A stretch of 64,000 nucleotides of DNA from G963662655 sp963666875 (GTDB lineage: Bacteria > Cloacimonadota > Cloacimonadia > Cloacimonadales > JAIOQZ01). This document shows, one piece after another, positions 1 to 8,448 of this stretch; the first letter of the stretch is position 1, and each line of letters opens with the position of its first letter. Position numbers and translations under genes: made by a program. The stretch covers positions 1 through 64,000 of the forward strand of contig CAXXPU010000003.1 in assembly GCA_963666875.2 (NCBI GenBank). Reading direction: 5' to 3'. Below the pieces are notes generated by a model. That model saw only the letters and a program-made list of their open reading frames with translations, ran no database searches and was not told the DNA's origin.

Positions 1-343
1 ACCTTGAGGAACTTCATGTAGGGGATGATGGAGATCATTCCTGGGTGTTACCGGTGTTGGAGATCGCGATGACCACGTCGCCTTTCGCGAGCATGCCGAG
101 ATCGCCGTGAAGCCCCTCGGCAGCGTGCAGGAAGATGGCTGTCGAGCGGTGCTGGCGAGGTGTCGCCGCTACCTTCCGCGCGATGATGCCGGTCTTCCCC
201 ATGCCGGTCACCACGATCTTTCCCGCGCAGTCCTGAAGTAGCCTGATCGCGGTTTCAACGCTTTCGTTCAGTCGCCCGGACGCCATGCGGATCGCCTCGG
301 CTTCGAGGTTAAGCTCTTTCCTTATCAGATCGATCGTGTTCAT
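1..343 (-). CDS. kdsD: Arabinose-5-phosphate isomerase (KdsD/KpsF, SIS domain), partial and frameshifted
   Basis: Only the N-terminal third lies in the window; the gene runs off the left edge. KdsD converts ribulose-5-phosphate to arabinose-5-phosphate for Kdo in lipopolysaccharide, so an outer membrane is implied. The start ATG at 343 follows a GGAG site. Visible SIS-domain signatures are the VVTGMGKTG phosphosugar loop, then HAAEGLHGDLG and KGDVVIAISNTG. The reading frame stops near position 35, just after the Thr-Gln-Glu that follows the SIS loop, but continues one base over as ISIIPYMKFLK, the expected family continuation, so one base is missing. A second local shift sits near 150-175, where the usual AATLAST stretch is garbled between otherwise good flanks. 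Both fit the cluster of single-base errors across the first 3 kb. Downstream CBS domains would lie outside the window. Confidence 0.82.
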
Positions 344-369
344 GTTGTCTCCGTTATACCTAAGTGTTC

Positions 370-567
370 AATCACTTACATTGTGTCCTTCGACTCCGCC
401 TCAGGATGACACAATGCAAGTGATTTCATTATAATTCGACTCCGCTCAGGATGACACAATGCAAGTGATTTCATTATATTCGACCTCCGCTCAGGATGAC
501 TTCAAGCAACATGTTATCCTGGTTTTCTTTTTGTGTCATCCTGAGCGTAGTCGAAGGACAACAAAAA
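370..567. repeat. Palindromic and tandem intergenic repeats (CATCCTGAGCGNAGTCGAAGG family)
   Basis: The stretch between kdsD and the GIY-YIG remnant holds no convincing gene. A hairpin at 370-425 pairs AATCACTT (370-377) with AAGTGATT (418-425) and CATTGTGTC (379-387) with GACACAATG (408-416), around the sequence CCTTCGACTCCGCCTCAGG. The right half is then repeated in tandem with a period of 45 bases (units beginning at 404, 449 and, partially, 494). A further copy in inverse orientation is at 531-567. The family resembles short intergenic repeats seen in many unrelated bacterial genomes, whose translations give spurious peptides such as CHPERSRR. I regard the small open frames across it as artefacts. 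Confidence 0.75.
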
Positions 568-632
568 AAAACATATACCTATTCCATCTTGCGATAGTTG
601 TCGGAATTTGTATCATTCTTGCACTTAGCAGC

Positions 633-897
633 TCACGCAGCAGTTTCGTAATCTCCTGCAATCAAAGCCTGCTTTTTATTCCTTGTCCATCCTTTGATCT
701 GCCGCTCTGCCGCAATTGCATCCCAAACATAGTCAAAATCCTGTGAGAAAACAAGCCGTACAGGTCTTCTACTCGAAGTATAACCTTTCACTTCTCCAGC
801 ATTATTGTTGAGTCAAACGATTTTCCAGATTGGATGAAGTCCCGGTGTAGTAGGACCCATCGGAACATTCAACGATATAGACCCAGTATGTTCTCAT
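633..897 (-). pseudogene. GIY-YIG nuclease-like protein (YhbQ-type), single-base frameshift
   Basis: Starting at ATG 897 the frame reads MRTYWVYIVECSDGSYYTG, the GIY-YIG N-terminal strand pair, and stops after residue 31 at 802. One base over, the frame continues from about 805 to a TGA at 633 with the family's second half: NNAGEVKGYTSSRRPVRLVF, then ERQIKGWTRNKK and GDYE. Restoring one base near 806 gives a full-length protein of about 87 residues, the normal size for small stand-alone GIY-YIG proteins. These proteins are related to the UvrC N-terminal domain; their role is poorly defined. The gene sits inside a nest of palindromic repeats with no obvious operon partner. Either a sequencing error or a young pseudogene would explain the break; similar single-base breaks in neighbouring kdsD and thrS favour the first. 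Confidence 0.75.
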
Positions 898-1264
898 AAA
901 AGAACCTCGTGCTCCATCACTTACATTGTGCCCTTCGACTCCGCTCAGGATGACACAATGGCAAGTGATTTCATTACATTGACCACACTCACAATGACAC
1001 ATTAAACGCGAATCCTCTATTCTCGACAACGCACAAGCATGACACAACGTTAATGGTTCGATTCACTGAAACCACATAGCGAAATCTATATCTGCGTTAT
1101 CCAGATTGTCGTGTGACATCCGGATGTTTCTTTTTGTGTCATCCTGAGCGTAGTCGAAGGACAACAAAAGAAAACAACCTCCTACTACCACAATACTAAC
1201 CAATCGGAAGTTGGATGAAAAAGCACTCCCATCGTCGGGTGACAACAGGAGTGCGTCGATTATG
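898..1264. repeat. Repeat-filled intergenic stretch
   Basis: No gene is supported here. A second hairpin copy of the same repeat family lies at 916-970 (ATCACTTACATTGTG paired with the segment around TGACACAATG and CAAGTGAT). Another copy, TTTTGTGTCATCCTGAGCG plus its continuation, lies at 1131-1172 and is nearly identical to the one at 531-567, including the preceding TTTC and the following AGTCGAAGGACAACAAAA. Open frames crossing this region owe their length to the repeat. Confidence 0.65.
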
Positions 1265-3203
1265 CTATTTCTTCTTTACGCTATCGATATCAATCTGGAT
1301 TTTGCCGATCGCCTCGTCGATTTCGAACGAACCGATATCGCCCTGTCCCGTGCCTGCGGATGGAGGCGGTACTGGTGTCTTCCTCACGCTGACCGAGGAT
1401 GAACATGTACGGTATCTTCTTGAGTTCGGCGTCGCGGATCTTGTAGCCGATCTTCTCGTTGCGGACGTCGAGCTGCGCGCGGATGCCGGACTTTTGCAGC
1501 TTCTTGAGTACCAGTTCGCCGTAGTGCTCGAAGTTCTCCGAGATGGGCAGAACCATCACCTGCACCGGGCAGAGCCAGGTCGGGAAATTCCCCGCGTGGT
1601 ACTCGATCAGGGTTCCGAAGGAACCGTTCGAGCGATCCGAGCAGCGCGCGGTGGACCATGTACGGTCGATGCGGCTGGTTGTCCGCGCCGATGTACTCCA
1701 TGTCGAAGCGCTCGGGCAAGTTGAAGTCGAACTGGATGGTGCTGAGCTGCCAGAGCCGGTTCAGCGAGTCCTTGACCTTGATATCGATCTTCGGACCGTA
1801 GAACGCTCCGCCGCCTTCGTCCAACTCATAATCGATCTTCGCACCTTTCAGCGCCATCTCGAGCGCTTCCTGCGCGTTGAGCCAGTCCTTCTCCTCGCCC
1901 ACCGATTTCTCGGGCTTGGTGGCGAGGGTATATCTTAAAACTCCTCGAAACCGAATGCGCGAAGCATGCTCAGCGAGAAGTCCAGAAGCTTGGTAACCTC
2001 TTCGTTCATCTGCTCTTCCGTGCAGATGAGGGTGTGCGTCGTCCTGCGTGAATCCGCGCACGCGCATCAGACCGTGCAGGGTTCCGGAGCGCTCGTAGCG
2101 ATAGACGGTACCCATTTCGGCGTAGCGCACCGGCAGTTCGCGGTAGCTGCGCAGGGTCGATTTATAAATCATGATGTGGAAGGGGCAGTTCATCGGCTTG
2201 AGATAGTAGTCCTGACCCTCCACCTCGATCGGTGCGTACATCGATTCGGAGTAGAATCCGAGGTGACCGCTGGTCTTCCAGAGTTCCGCGCGACCGATGT
2301 GCGGCGTATTGACGAGCTGGTAGTCAGCCTCGAAGTGTCGGTCTTTCCAGTACTGCTCGATGATGGCACGCATCATGGCGCCGTTGGGGTGCCCAGAGAA
2401 CCAGTCCCGAGCCGACCTCGTCCGAGATCGAGAACAGGTCGAGGTCCTTACCCAGCTTGCGGTGATCGCGCTTCTTCGCCTCTTCCAGATCGGCGAGGTA
2501 CTGCTTGAGCTCCTTCTTGGTCGGGAACGCGATGCCGTAGATTCTCTTGAGCATCTTGTTGCGCTCGTCGCCGTGCCAATAGGCACCGGAGGTCTTGAGC
2601 AGCTTGACCGCCTTGATCTTGCCGGTGTGCAGCACGTGCGGCCCTCGACACAGGTCGGTGAAATCGCCCTGGGTGTATATTGAGATCGTCTCGCCCTCGG
2701 GCAGCGCCTGGATCAGCTCCACCTTGTACGGTTCGTCCAGCGTCTTGAACAGGCTCAGCGCTTTGGTGCGGGAAAACGACCTCGCGCTTGTAGGGGAATT
2801 TCTCTTTCGCAAGTTCTTTCATGCGCTCTTCGATCTGCTCGAGTTCCTCGTCTGTGAACGCCTGCTCCCGATCGAAATCGTAGTAGAAGCCGTTCTCGAT
2901 GGATGGTCCGATACCCACCTTCACATCCGGAAAGAGCTGCTTGACTGCCTGCGCCATCAGGTGCGACGCGCTGTGCCAGTAAATGTCCTTTCCGGTATCG
3001 CTTTCGAATGTGTGGAAGAGAATCGCCACGTCTTCAGTAATCGGTTCAGTCATATCGACGAGTTTCTTGTTCACTTCCGCAGTGATCGCCCGGAGTGCGA
3101 AATTCTCGTTGATTCCTTCCGCGATCTCCAGCGGTGTCACGCCGTTATCGTATTCCTTCACATTCCCGTCCGGAAACGTGATCTTCAGCATTTGCTTATC
3201 CAT
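1265..3203 (-). CDS. thrS: Threonyl-tRNA synthetase, interrupted by several single-base frameshifts
   Basis: Class II synthetase that charges tRNA-Thr. Reading across frames gives the whole protein: TGS domain (about 1-60), editing/SAD domain with the HSASH metal motif (77-81) and IENGFYYDFD, catalytic core with MNCPFHIMIY (zinc Cys), RYERSGTLHGLMRVRGFTQDD and FDMEYIGADNQPHRPYMVHR, and the anticodon-binding domain with RNEKIGYKIR. The frame breaks near 2772 (run of T), 2395 (run of G), 2030 (run of C), about 1940 (T and C runs), 1622 (C) and about 1350. After the last, the true end reads GDIGSFEIDEAIGKIQ to a TAG at 1265. Every intervening segment keeps family motifs and most breaks are at short homopolymers, so read or assembly error is likelier than decay; thrS is normally essential. 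The usual infC-rpmI-rplT neighbours are absent. Confidence 0.9.
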
Positions 3204-3248
3204 ATCTCTATCTATCCTTTTTCATATTATCGATTTCGGTATGTGCAA

Positions 3249-4682
3249 TCAGTATCTTTCCGCCCGTTTCCTGATCCACGAGATCAGCCAGACAATCCCG
3301 ATGATCACCAGGATCGTCCCCAGAATCACCATCAGCTCCAGGAAGTAGCTATGCTCTTTCGCCTTCTTGTGATTCGATGAACCTTTTCCGGTATCCTTAC
3401 CGCTCTGGCGAAGATCGTTCGCGATCTTGTCGGCTGCCATGTCCAGCGCTTCTTGCGGCTGAAGCACGCCGCGCAGCACTTTCTCGATGACCATCTCTTC
3501 CATATTCTTACGTGCGGAAAACCACTCCGCGATCGGCGGCTCGAACGTCGAATAATTCAACTGATCGTAAACTGCCGCGATCTCGGGATACGTCTCCAGT
3601 CGTTCTTTCAGGGCCGGTTCTTCGAAGGCGCTCTTCCGCACCGGCATGTAGTAGGTCAGATACGACCACTTCGCCGTCTGCGGCGCTTCGGTAAACCACT
3701 TCACGAATTCCCACGCCGCCAGCTCCACCTTGGGATCTTTCCCCTTGAAGATCACCACGTTGGTTCCGCTGATGATGTTGCGCTTGGTCTCTCTGACCGG
3801 TATGGGTCCGATACCCATGTAGAAATTGATGCCGGTCAGTTGCAGATATGCCATCGAGACGCTCGAGCCTTCCACCATCGCTACTTTGCCGGCGAGGAAG
3901 TCGTTCTGACCCTCGTAGCCGGTGGAAAGGTACGCGGTTTTATCTTCGTTGAGCAGCGCGTAGAGGAATTTCAGCGCTTCCACGCCCGGTTCCTGGTTGA
4001 ACAGCGGGGTAATATTGTCGGGACTCATCACTTCCCCGCCTGCCTGCAACAGCAGATTCTCGAACTGCCATGCACTCACGGGGAACGTAGTCCCATAAAC
4101 CTCCGGAACACCGTCGTTATCTTCATCGACCGTCAGCTTCCGGCAGTATTCCCGGAACTCGTCCCAGGTCTCTGGACACGAGTAGGGATCCAGTCCGTGC
4201 CGGAAAAACGCGTCGCGATTATAATACATCACTCTTACACTCTTGTTGAACGGAAACGCCCAGAGCCTTCCGTCGAATGTGTTGCTCTGGATGAAAACCG
4301 GGAAAATATCGTCCAGCGAAGCGCGGAATTCGGCATCCTTCGCGATGAAGTCGTCCATGGGCACCAGTTTGTCGGCTGACATGAAGTTGGCGATCCACGA
4401 TTCGAAGGCCTGCGCGACGTCCGGCTGTTCGTCCGCCTGGATGCTCGCCATCAGCTTGGTCGAGAGCGCCGAGTAATTACCCATGTTGATCGCCTTGATG
4501 TGGATATCGGGATGCGTACTGTTGAAATCCTCCACCAACTCGATCAGCGCATCGCCCAACGGACCGCCCATTGCGTGCCAGAAGACCACCTCGGTCTTTC
4601 CGCTCTGTTGCGCGCCGATACCGATCGCCACGATCGCCATGATTATCGCCAGAAACCACTTCGCTATACTATTATTCTGCAT
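3249..4682 (-). CDS. Sugar-type ABC solute-binding protein (family 1, UgpB-like) with C-terminal membrane anchor
   Basis: 477 residues. The N-terminus (IAKWFLAIIMAIVAIGIGAQ) is a signal or anchor segment, followed by TEVVFWHAMGGPLGDAL, typical of glycerol-3-phosphate/oligosaccharide-binding proteins, with further family matches such as DVAQAFESW and GTNVVIFKG. Unlike normal family members it ends, after a charged linker, in a strong transmembrane helix (YFLELMVILGTILVIIGIVW, about 443-462) and a basic tail (RKRAERY). That suggests a protein held in the cytoplasmic membrane instead of a free or lipid-anchored one. No permease or ATPase gene is adjacent; thrS follows after 45 bases. Start ATG 4682 is preceded by GGGAG. 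A promoter-like pair lies at 4713-4740. The ligand cannot be read from sequence. Confidence 0.85.
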   Translation of the reverse strand: MQNNSIAKWFLAIIMAIVAIGIGAQQSGKTEVVFWHAMGGPLGDALIELVEDFNSTHPDIHIKAINMGNYSALSTKLMASIQADEQPDVAQAFESWIANFMSADKLVPMDDFIAKDAEFRASLDDIFPVFIQSNTFDGRLWAFPFNKSVRVMYYNRDAFFRHGLDPYSCPETWDEFREYCRKLTVDEDNDGVPEVYGTTFPVSAWQFENLLLQAGGEVMSPDNITPLFNQEPGVEALKFLYALLNEDKTAYLSTGYEGQNDFLAGKVAMVEGSSVSMAYLQLTGINFYMGIGPIPVRETKRNIISGTNVVIFKGKDPKVELAAWEFVKWFTEAPQTAKWSYLTYYMPVRKSAFEEPALKERLETYPEIAAVYDQLNYSTFEPPIAEWFSARKNMEEMVIEKVLRGVLQPQEALDMAADKIANDLRQSGKDTGKGSSNHKKAKEHSYFLELMVILGTILVIIGIVWLISWIRKRAERY

Positions 4683-4712
4683 GAGATTTCTCCCAATTTA
4701 ACGTTTGGGCGT

Positions 4713-4740
4713 AAAGTAGAATCGCCTCCCGCTGCGTCAA
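4713..4740 (-). promoter_or_regulatory. Sigma-70-type promoter for the solute-binding protein gene
   Basis: On the minus strand TTGACG (4740-4735) is followed after 16 bases by TACTTT (4718-4713), about 30 bases upstream of the start codon at 4682. The same -35 hexamer precedes several other genes in this window. Not tested against a background model. Confidence 0.45.
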
Positions 4741-4800
4741 TGAATTTTTCGGTTAGAGCTTTTTCCTGCAATCGGCAACCTACCACGCAGCAGATTCGTT

Positions 4801-4893
4801 CGATCGCGACCGCAGCCGTGGTGTTCCGCGACTTTATTCCCATGTCCGGTAGTCAGGAAGTCGCGGTATATCCACGACGGAGGGGAGCGATCG
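4801..4893. repeat. Long imperfect hairpin repeat, copy A (REP/MITE-like)
   Basis: Nested inverted repeats: CGATCGC (4801-4807) with GCGATCG (4887-4893), CGTGG (4817-4821) with CCACG (4872-4876), and CCGCGACTT (4826-4834) with AAGTCGCGG (4858-4866), enclosing a 23-base loop containing CATGTCCGGTAGTCAGG. A second copy lies at 60090-60167 with the same loop and inner stem, but with different, still complementary outer stem sequence. No gene is visible in the stretch 4741-4988 that contains it. Confidence 0.75.
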
Positions 4894-4988
4894 GGCGTAG
4901 ATGCAAGTGGACGACCATCTGCAAGCAACCTCCTTTCCATCCTGTTAATCCTGTAAATTCTAATTCAGACAATCTCCCGCATATTCTC

Positions 4989-5017
4989 TTGACGAGAATT
5001 GAATCGTACCGTTAAAA
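4989..5017 (+). promoter_or_regulatory. Sigma-70-type promoter for the C25 peptidase gene
   Basis: TTGACG (4989-4994), 17-base spacer, TTAAAA (5012-5017), 35 bases before the ATG at 5053. Good spacing and a clear ribosome site (GAGGAAGG) downstream. Confidence 0.5.
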
Positions 5018-5052
5018 TTGTCACAACCTGCATTAAACAGCGAGGAAGGACT

Positions 5053-8000
5053 ATGAAAAAGGGCATTATAACGATCATGACGCTGCTCATATTCAGCACG
5101 ATATTCGGGGAGACGATCACCATCGATCTTCCGGCAATCGGAATCGAGCGCGCCGCCGAAACCACGCGAATCACAGCCGACGAAACCATGCTGAAGGCGT
5201 TCGAGCCGGGTGCACCGGACATCCCGGTCGTGACCGGATTCTTCGAAATACCCGGCGGCATGCAAATCGAAGATATAGAGGTCGTCGTCGAAGATGTGCA
5301 GTACGTCGATCTGGAACAACCGCTCATGGCTGTGCAAGAAGCCGCTCCACTGAGTTATCCGCAGCGATCGCGGCAGATTCTGTCCGTCGATTCCGGGAAA
5401 GTCCCGACCGGATATCTTAAAAACTCCGGCAGCGGATTCAGCGGAACCCACCGCATCGGATGGGTCGCGCTCGAACGTTGCCTCTACCGAATCGATGAAC
5501 AAACACTGGAAATCCCGGGGCGTATCCATCTGAATATCAAATACATGAGCGACTCCACACTGCCGGCTGCCTCAGACAATATCGCGTCCTCTCTGGTCGC
5601 CTCGACTCTACTGAACCAGCCCCGCCAGGATCGCGACATGGCTGGGTACCTTATCATCACAGCCGATGAGTATCAGACAAGCCTCTGGCAACTTGCGAAT
5701 TGGCGTGTTTGTGACGGATACGAGTATTCAATTCAGACTGTCGAATGGATCGACGAGAATATCACCGGCGACGACTTGCAGGAGAAGATCCGCAACTACA
5801 TCATCCAGATGGTAAACACCAATAACATCTCGTACGTCACGCTTGCAGGTGACGCGGACGTGATCCCGGTACGACACTTCTTCGCGTTCGACTGCGCGTA
5901 CGAAATCTACGACGACGAGAACGAGATTCCCGCCGATATGTATTATGCCTGTCTCGACGGCGACTGGGACGCCAACGACAACGGCATTTACGGCGAAGAC
6001 GACGACAATCCCGACTATCTTCCCGATGTCTTCGTAGCGCGTATATCCTTCAATTCGCAGGCACAATGCCAATCCTATATCACTCGTTTGATCGAATACG
6101 AAGGAGGCGATCTCGACACCTACGAAACGGCAGGAGGCGTCTCCATGGAGCTGTGGCTCGGTTCCCACAGTGAAATCGCGCAGCGATACATATACGATCG
6201 TTACTTCCCCGAGGAATACGATATCAACCTCCTCTACGGCGACGCGAACACAACCGAGAGCGCGCTCGCGCTGATCGATGAGAATCCGAACATCTTCCAG
6301 CATACCGGTCATGCCGCATATACCGTCCTGTCGCTGCAAAACGGTCGCCTCCAGATTAACCAGATGATGAACATGTCCAACGAAAACGCCGGGCTGTTTT
6401 ACTCCATCGGATGCTGGTCGGCCGCCATGGACTACCAGTCGATCGGCGAAATGATCGTGACGCCCAACACGGGCGGTTTCCTTGCCTACGTCGGAAATTC
6501 TCGCTACGGATGGGGCGCGCCGGCAGCGCCGGGATTCGGCTTCTCCGAGTTCTTCCAGAAGGAGTTTTTCCGCGTGCTGTTCGAGGAAGACGCGATGATC
6601 TCGCACGCCAACGTGCTTCAGAAGTTGCCCTTTATTCCGATGTATCAAGGAACGTCAGTCTATAAGTGGTGCGCATACCAGCTCAACATGATCGGCGATT
6701 CGGCGTTCCGGCTCTACACGCACGAGCCGATCGAAATGTACTATCATGCTCAAACCTCTCAGGATCAACTGATCGTCGATGTCTGGACAGAAAACGATGT
6801 TGAAAACGGCACACAACCGGTGGCTAACGCTTGGGTAACGTTGGGAGTGGACAATCGCGCCCAGACGGATGCGAACGGCAGAGCTTCAATTGAGCTTGGT
6901 GACGACCTGACAGGCACACTCATCATCTCGGCCCCCGGCTACAACACGATCATTGTCGATAATTTCAACACCTATAATGAGATTCAGCCCTACGTCAGCG
7001 ACTTTGTATGGAACAACGGCGATCCGGTCATCCTTGGTGAGTCGTTCAACTGCGAAATTACTCTCGCAAATCCTACTGCCATAGCGGTTTCCATGCACTA
7101 TTTGTTTGACGACCAAAACGGAGCTTTCACGCTGGACGAATACGAGGGCTGGCTAGTCATACCGGCGAACGGCACAGAATCATTCTCCATAGGCGGTTCC
7201 ATCGCCGAACAATTAGACAATACCGAAGACACGAATCTGCATATCGAGCTCCTTCTCGAGCCGGTCGTTCACCCATCTTACATCTACTACCTGATGACCG
7301 ATATCGCGCGTCCGAAGATCACCATGGCGATGCAGTCGGAGCAGGTATCGCAGTACCGGTATATCATGCATTTCCAGCTCCATAACGAAGGCGATCTCGA
7401 TGCGGAAGGCATGACGATCGACGCTGTCGTGGAAGCCGGAAGCGGCTCCCTGCCCGATCTGCCGCTCGAAATCAACGAACCCTTCCCCATCGGCGGATGG
7501 ATCGAATTCAGCGCGACCCTGATCCTCGACGAAAACGATCCCGATCCGACCGGCAGCCTCCTGCTTCTCAACTTCCAGACCCATCACGGAAACAGCATCT
7601 ACGGCAGCAGCTATTATTCTCAGGTTCCCATCGGCGATGTCGGCATTGAAGAGGACTTCGAGAGCGCTTTGACCTGGGAGGGCGACGAAGCCTGGCAAAC
7701 GGTCGAAACGTATGCCCAGAACGGAACGCACTGCCTCTCCTGCCGTCCCGACGAACCGGGTCTTTACTCGATCGCCACACCCTGGACGACGTTCATGTAC
7801 GACGCAGAAATCGGCTTCCAATACAAATACAAGATGCCCATGTACGGCAACGACGGCGTATTCTTCATTCTCGAGACCGATGAAACCGCCGATACGCTCC
7901 TCTTCCTCGGAGCCGGAGGCGCGCTGTACGACAAGGGACGTCCGGCGCCGGAAGTCTATATCGAAGGCGACTGGGCAGAGTACAGTATCGATCCGTCCGA

Positions 8001-8448
8001 CTATCTCGTCGAATCGCCGCCCTATTCAACGCATTACCGGTTGCGGCTGGATTTCCTCTTCTACGAGCTGTCTGAAGGCTTCAACGAGTACGGGAGTATG
8101 GACGAAATCGGCGCATTCATCGACGATTACAGTTATATCCCGCCCGAAATCGACTACGATATCGACACGGATGAGGATAAACCCATCGCGCTTTCGATCT
8201 ATCCCAACCCGGTTCGCAGCGGCGACAACCTGACCATCGCCTTCTCGCTGGTGCAAGATCGGGAGGCCGACATCGATATATTCAACATCCGCGGGCAAAA
8301 AGTTCGCGGATTCAATCTGACGGATTCGCGGTTCGTCTCGTGGGATATGCGCGATGCAAGCGGCAAATCGGCTGCTTCCGGCGTATATTTCGCACGGGTG
8401 CGATCCGGCAACAGACAAACAACAAAGAAATTCCTGCTGGTACGATGA
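5053..8448 (+). CDS. Secreted gingipain-like cysteine peptidase (C25 family) with C-terminal sorting tail
   Basis: 1131 residues from the ATG at 5053, chosen over an upstream ATG at 4999 because GAGGAAGG precedes it and it starts a clean signal peptide (MKKGIITIMTLLIFSTIFG). The C25 catalytic domain runs from about residue 195 to 530: YLIITADEY, VTLAGDADVIPVRHF, an acidic Asp/Asn-rich, probably calcium-binding stretch (DANDNGIYGEDDDNPDY), the catalytic His in HTGHA (417-420) and Cys454 in SIGCWSAAMD. Ig-like and carboxypeptidase-regulatory-like segments follow (about 570-880), then a beta-sandwich, and from about 1048 a tail beginning SIYPNPV and ending with KKFLLVR. That tail is the FlgD-like/type IX-style secretion signal common in FCB bacteria. 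No secretion-machinery gene is in the window. Stop overlaps the next start by 4 bases. Confidence 0.92.
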   Translation: MKKGIITIMTLLIFSTIFGETITIDLPAIGIERAAETTRITADETMLKAFEPGAPDIPVVTGFFEIPGGMQIEDIEVVVEDVQYVDLEQPLMAVQEAAPLSYPQRSRQILSVDSGKVPTGYLKNSGSGFSGTHRIGWVALERCLYRIDEQTLEIPGRIHLNIKYMSDSTLPAASDNIASSLVASTLLNQPRQDRDMAGYLIITADEYQTSLWQLANWRVCDGYEYSIQTVEWIDENITGDDLQEKIRNYIIQMVNTNNISYVTLAGDADVIPVRHFFAFDCAYEIYDDENEIPADMYYACLDGDWDANDNGIYGEDDDNPDYLPDVFVARISFNSQAQCQSYITRLIEYEGGDLDTYETAGGVSMELWLGSHSEIAQRYIYDRYFPEEYDINLLYGDANTTESALALIDENPNIFQHTGHAAYTVLSLQNGRLQINQMMNMSNENAGLFYSIGCWSAAMDYQSIGEMIVTPNTGGFLAYVGNSRYGWGAPAAPGFGFSEFFQKEFFRVLFEEDAMISHANVLQKLPFIPMYQGTSVYKWCAYQLNMIGDSAFRLYTHEPIEMYYHAQTSQDQLIVDVWTENDVENGTQPVANAWVTLGVDNRAQTDANGRASIELGDDLTGTLIISAPGYNTIIVDNFNTYNEIQPYVSDFVWNNGDPVILGESFNCEITLANPTAIAVSMHYLFDDQNGAFTLDEYEGWLVIPANGTESFSIGGSIAEQLDNTEDTNLHIELLLEPVVHPSYIYYLMTDIARPKITMAMQSEQVSQYRYIMHFQLHNEGDLDAEGMTIDAVVEAGSGSLPDLPLEINEPFPIGGWIEFSATLILDENDPDPTGSLLLLNFQTHHGNSIYGSSYYSQVPIGDVGIEEDFESALTWEGDEAWQTVETYAQNGTHCLSCRPDEPGLYSIATPWTTFMYDAEIGFQYKYKMPMYGNDGVFFILETDETADTLLFLGAGGALYDKGRPAPEVYIEGDWAEYSIDPSDYLVESPPYSTHYRLRLDFLFYELSEGFNEYGSMDEIGAFIDDYSYIPPEIDYDIDTDEDKPIALSIYPNPVRSGDNLTIAFSLVQDREADIDIFNIRGQKVRGFNLTDSRFVSWDMRDASGKSAASGVYFARVRSGNRQTTKKFLLVR

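Noticed and set aside
459..746. Open frame of 95 codons (plus strand)
   Set aside because: Built on the CHPERSRR-type repeat and overlapping the GIY-YIG gene on the other strand; no family signature.
5728..6648. 306-codon antisense frame in the C25 peptidase gene
   Set aside because: It lies entirely opposite a gene with clear catalytic motifs; its composition is that of a complementary-strand shadow.
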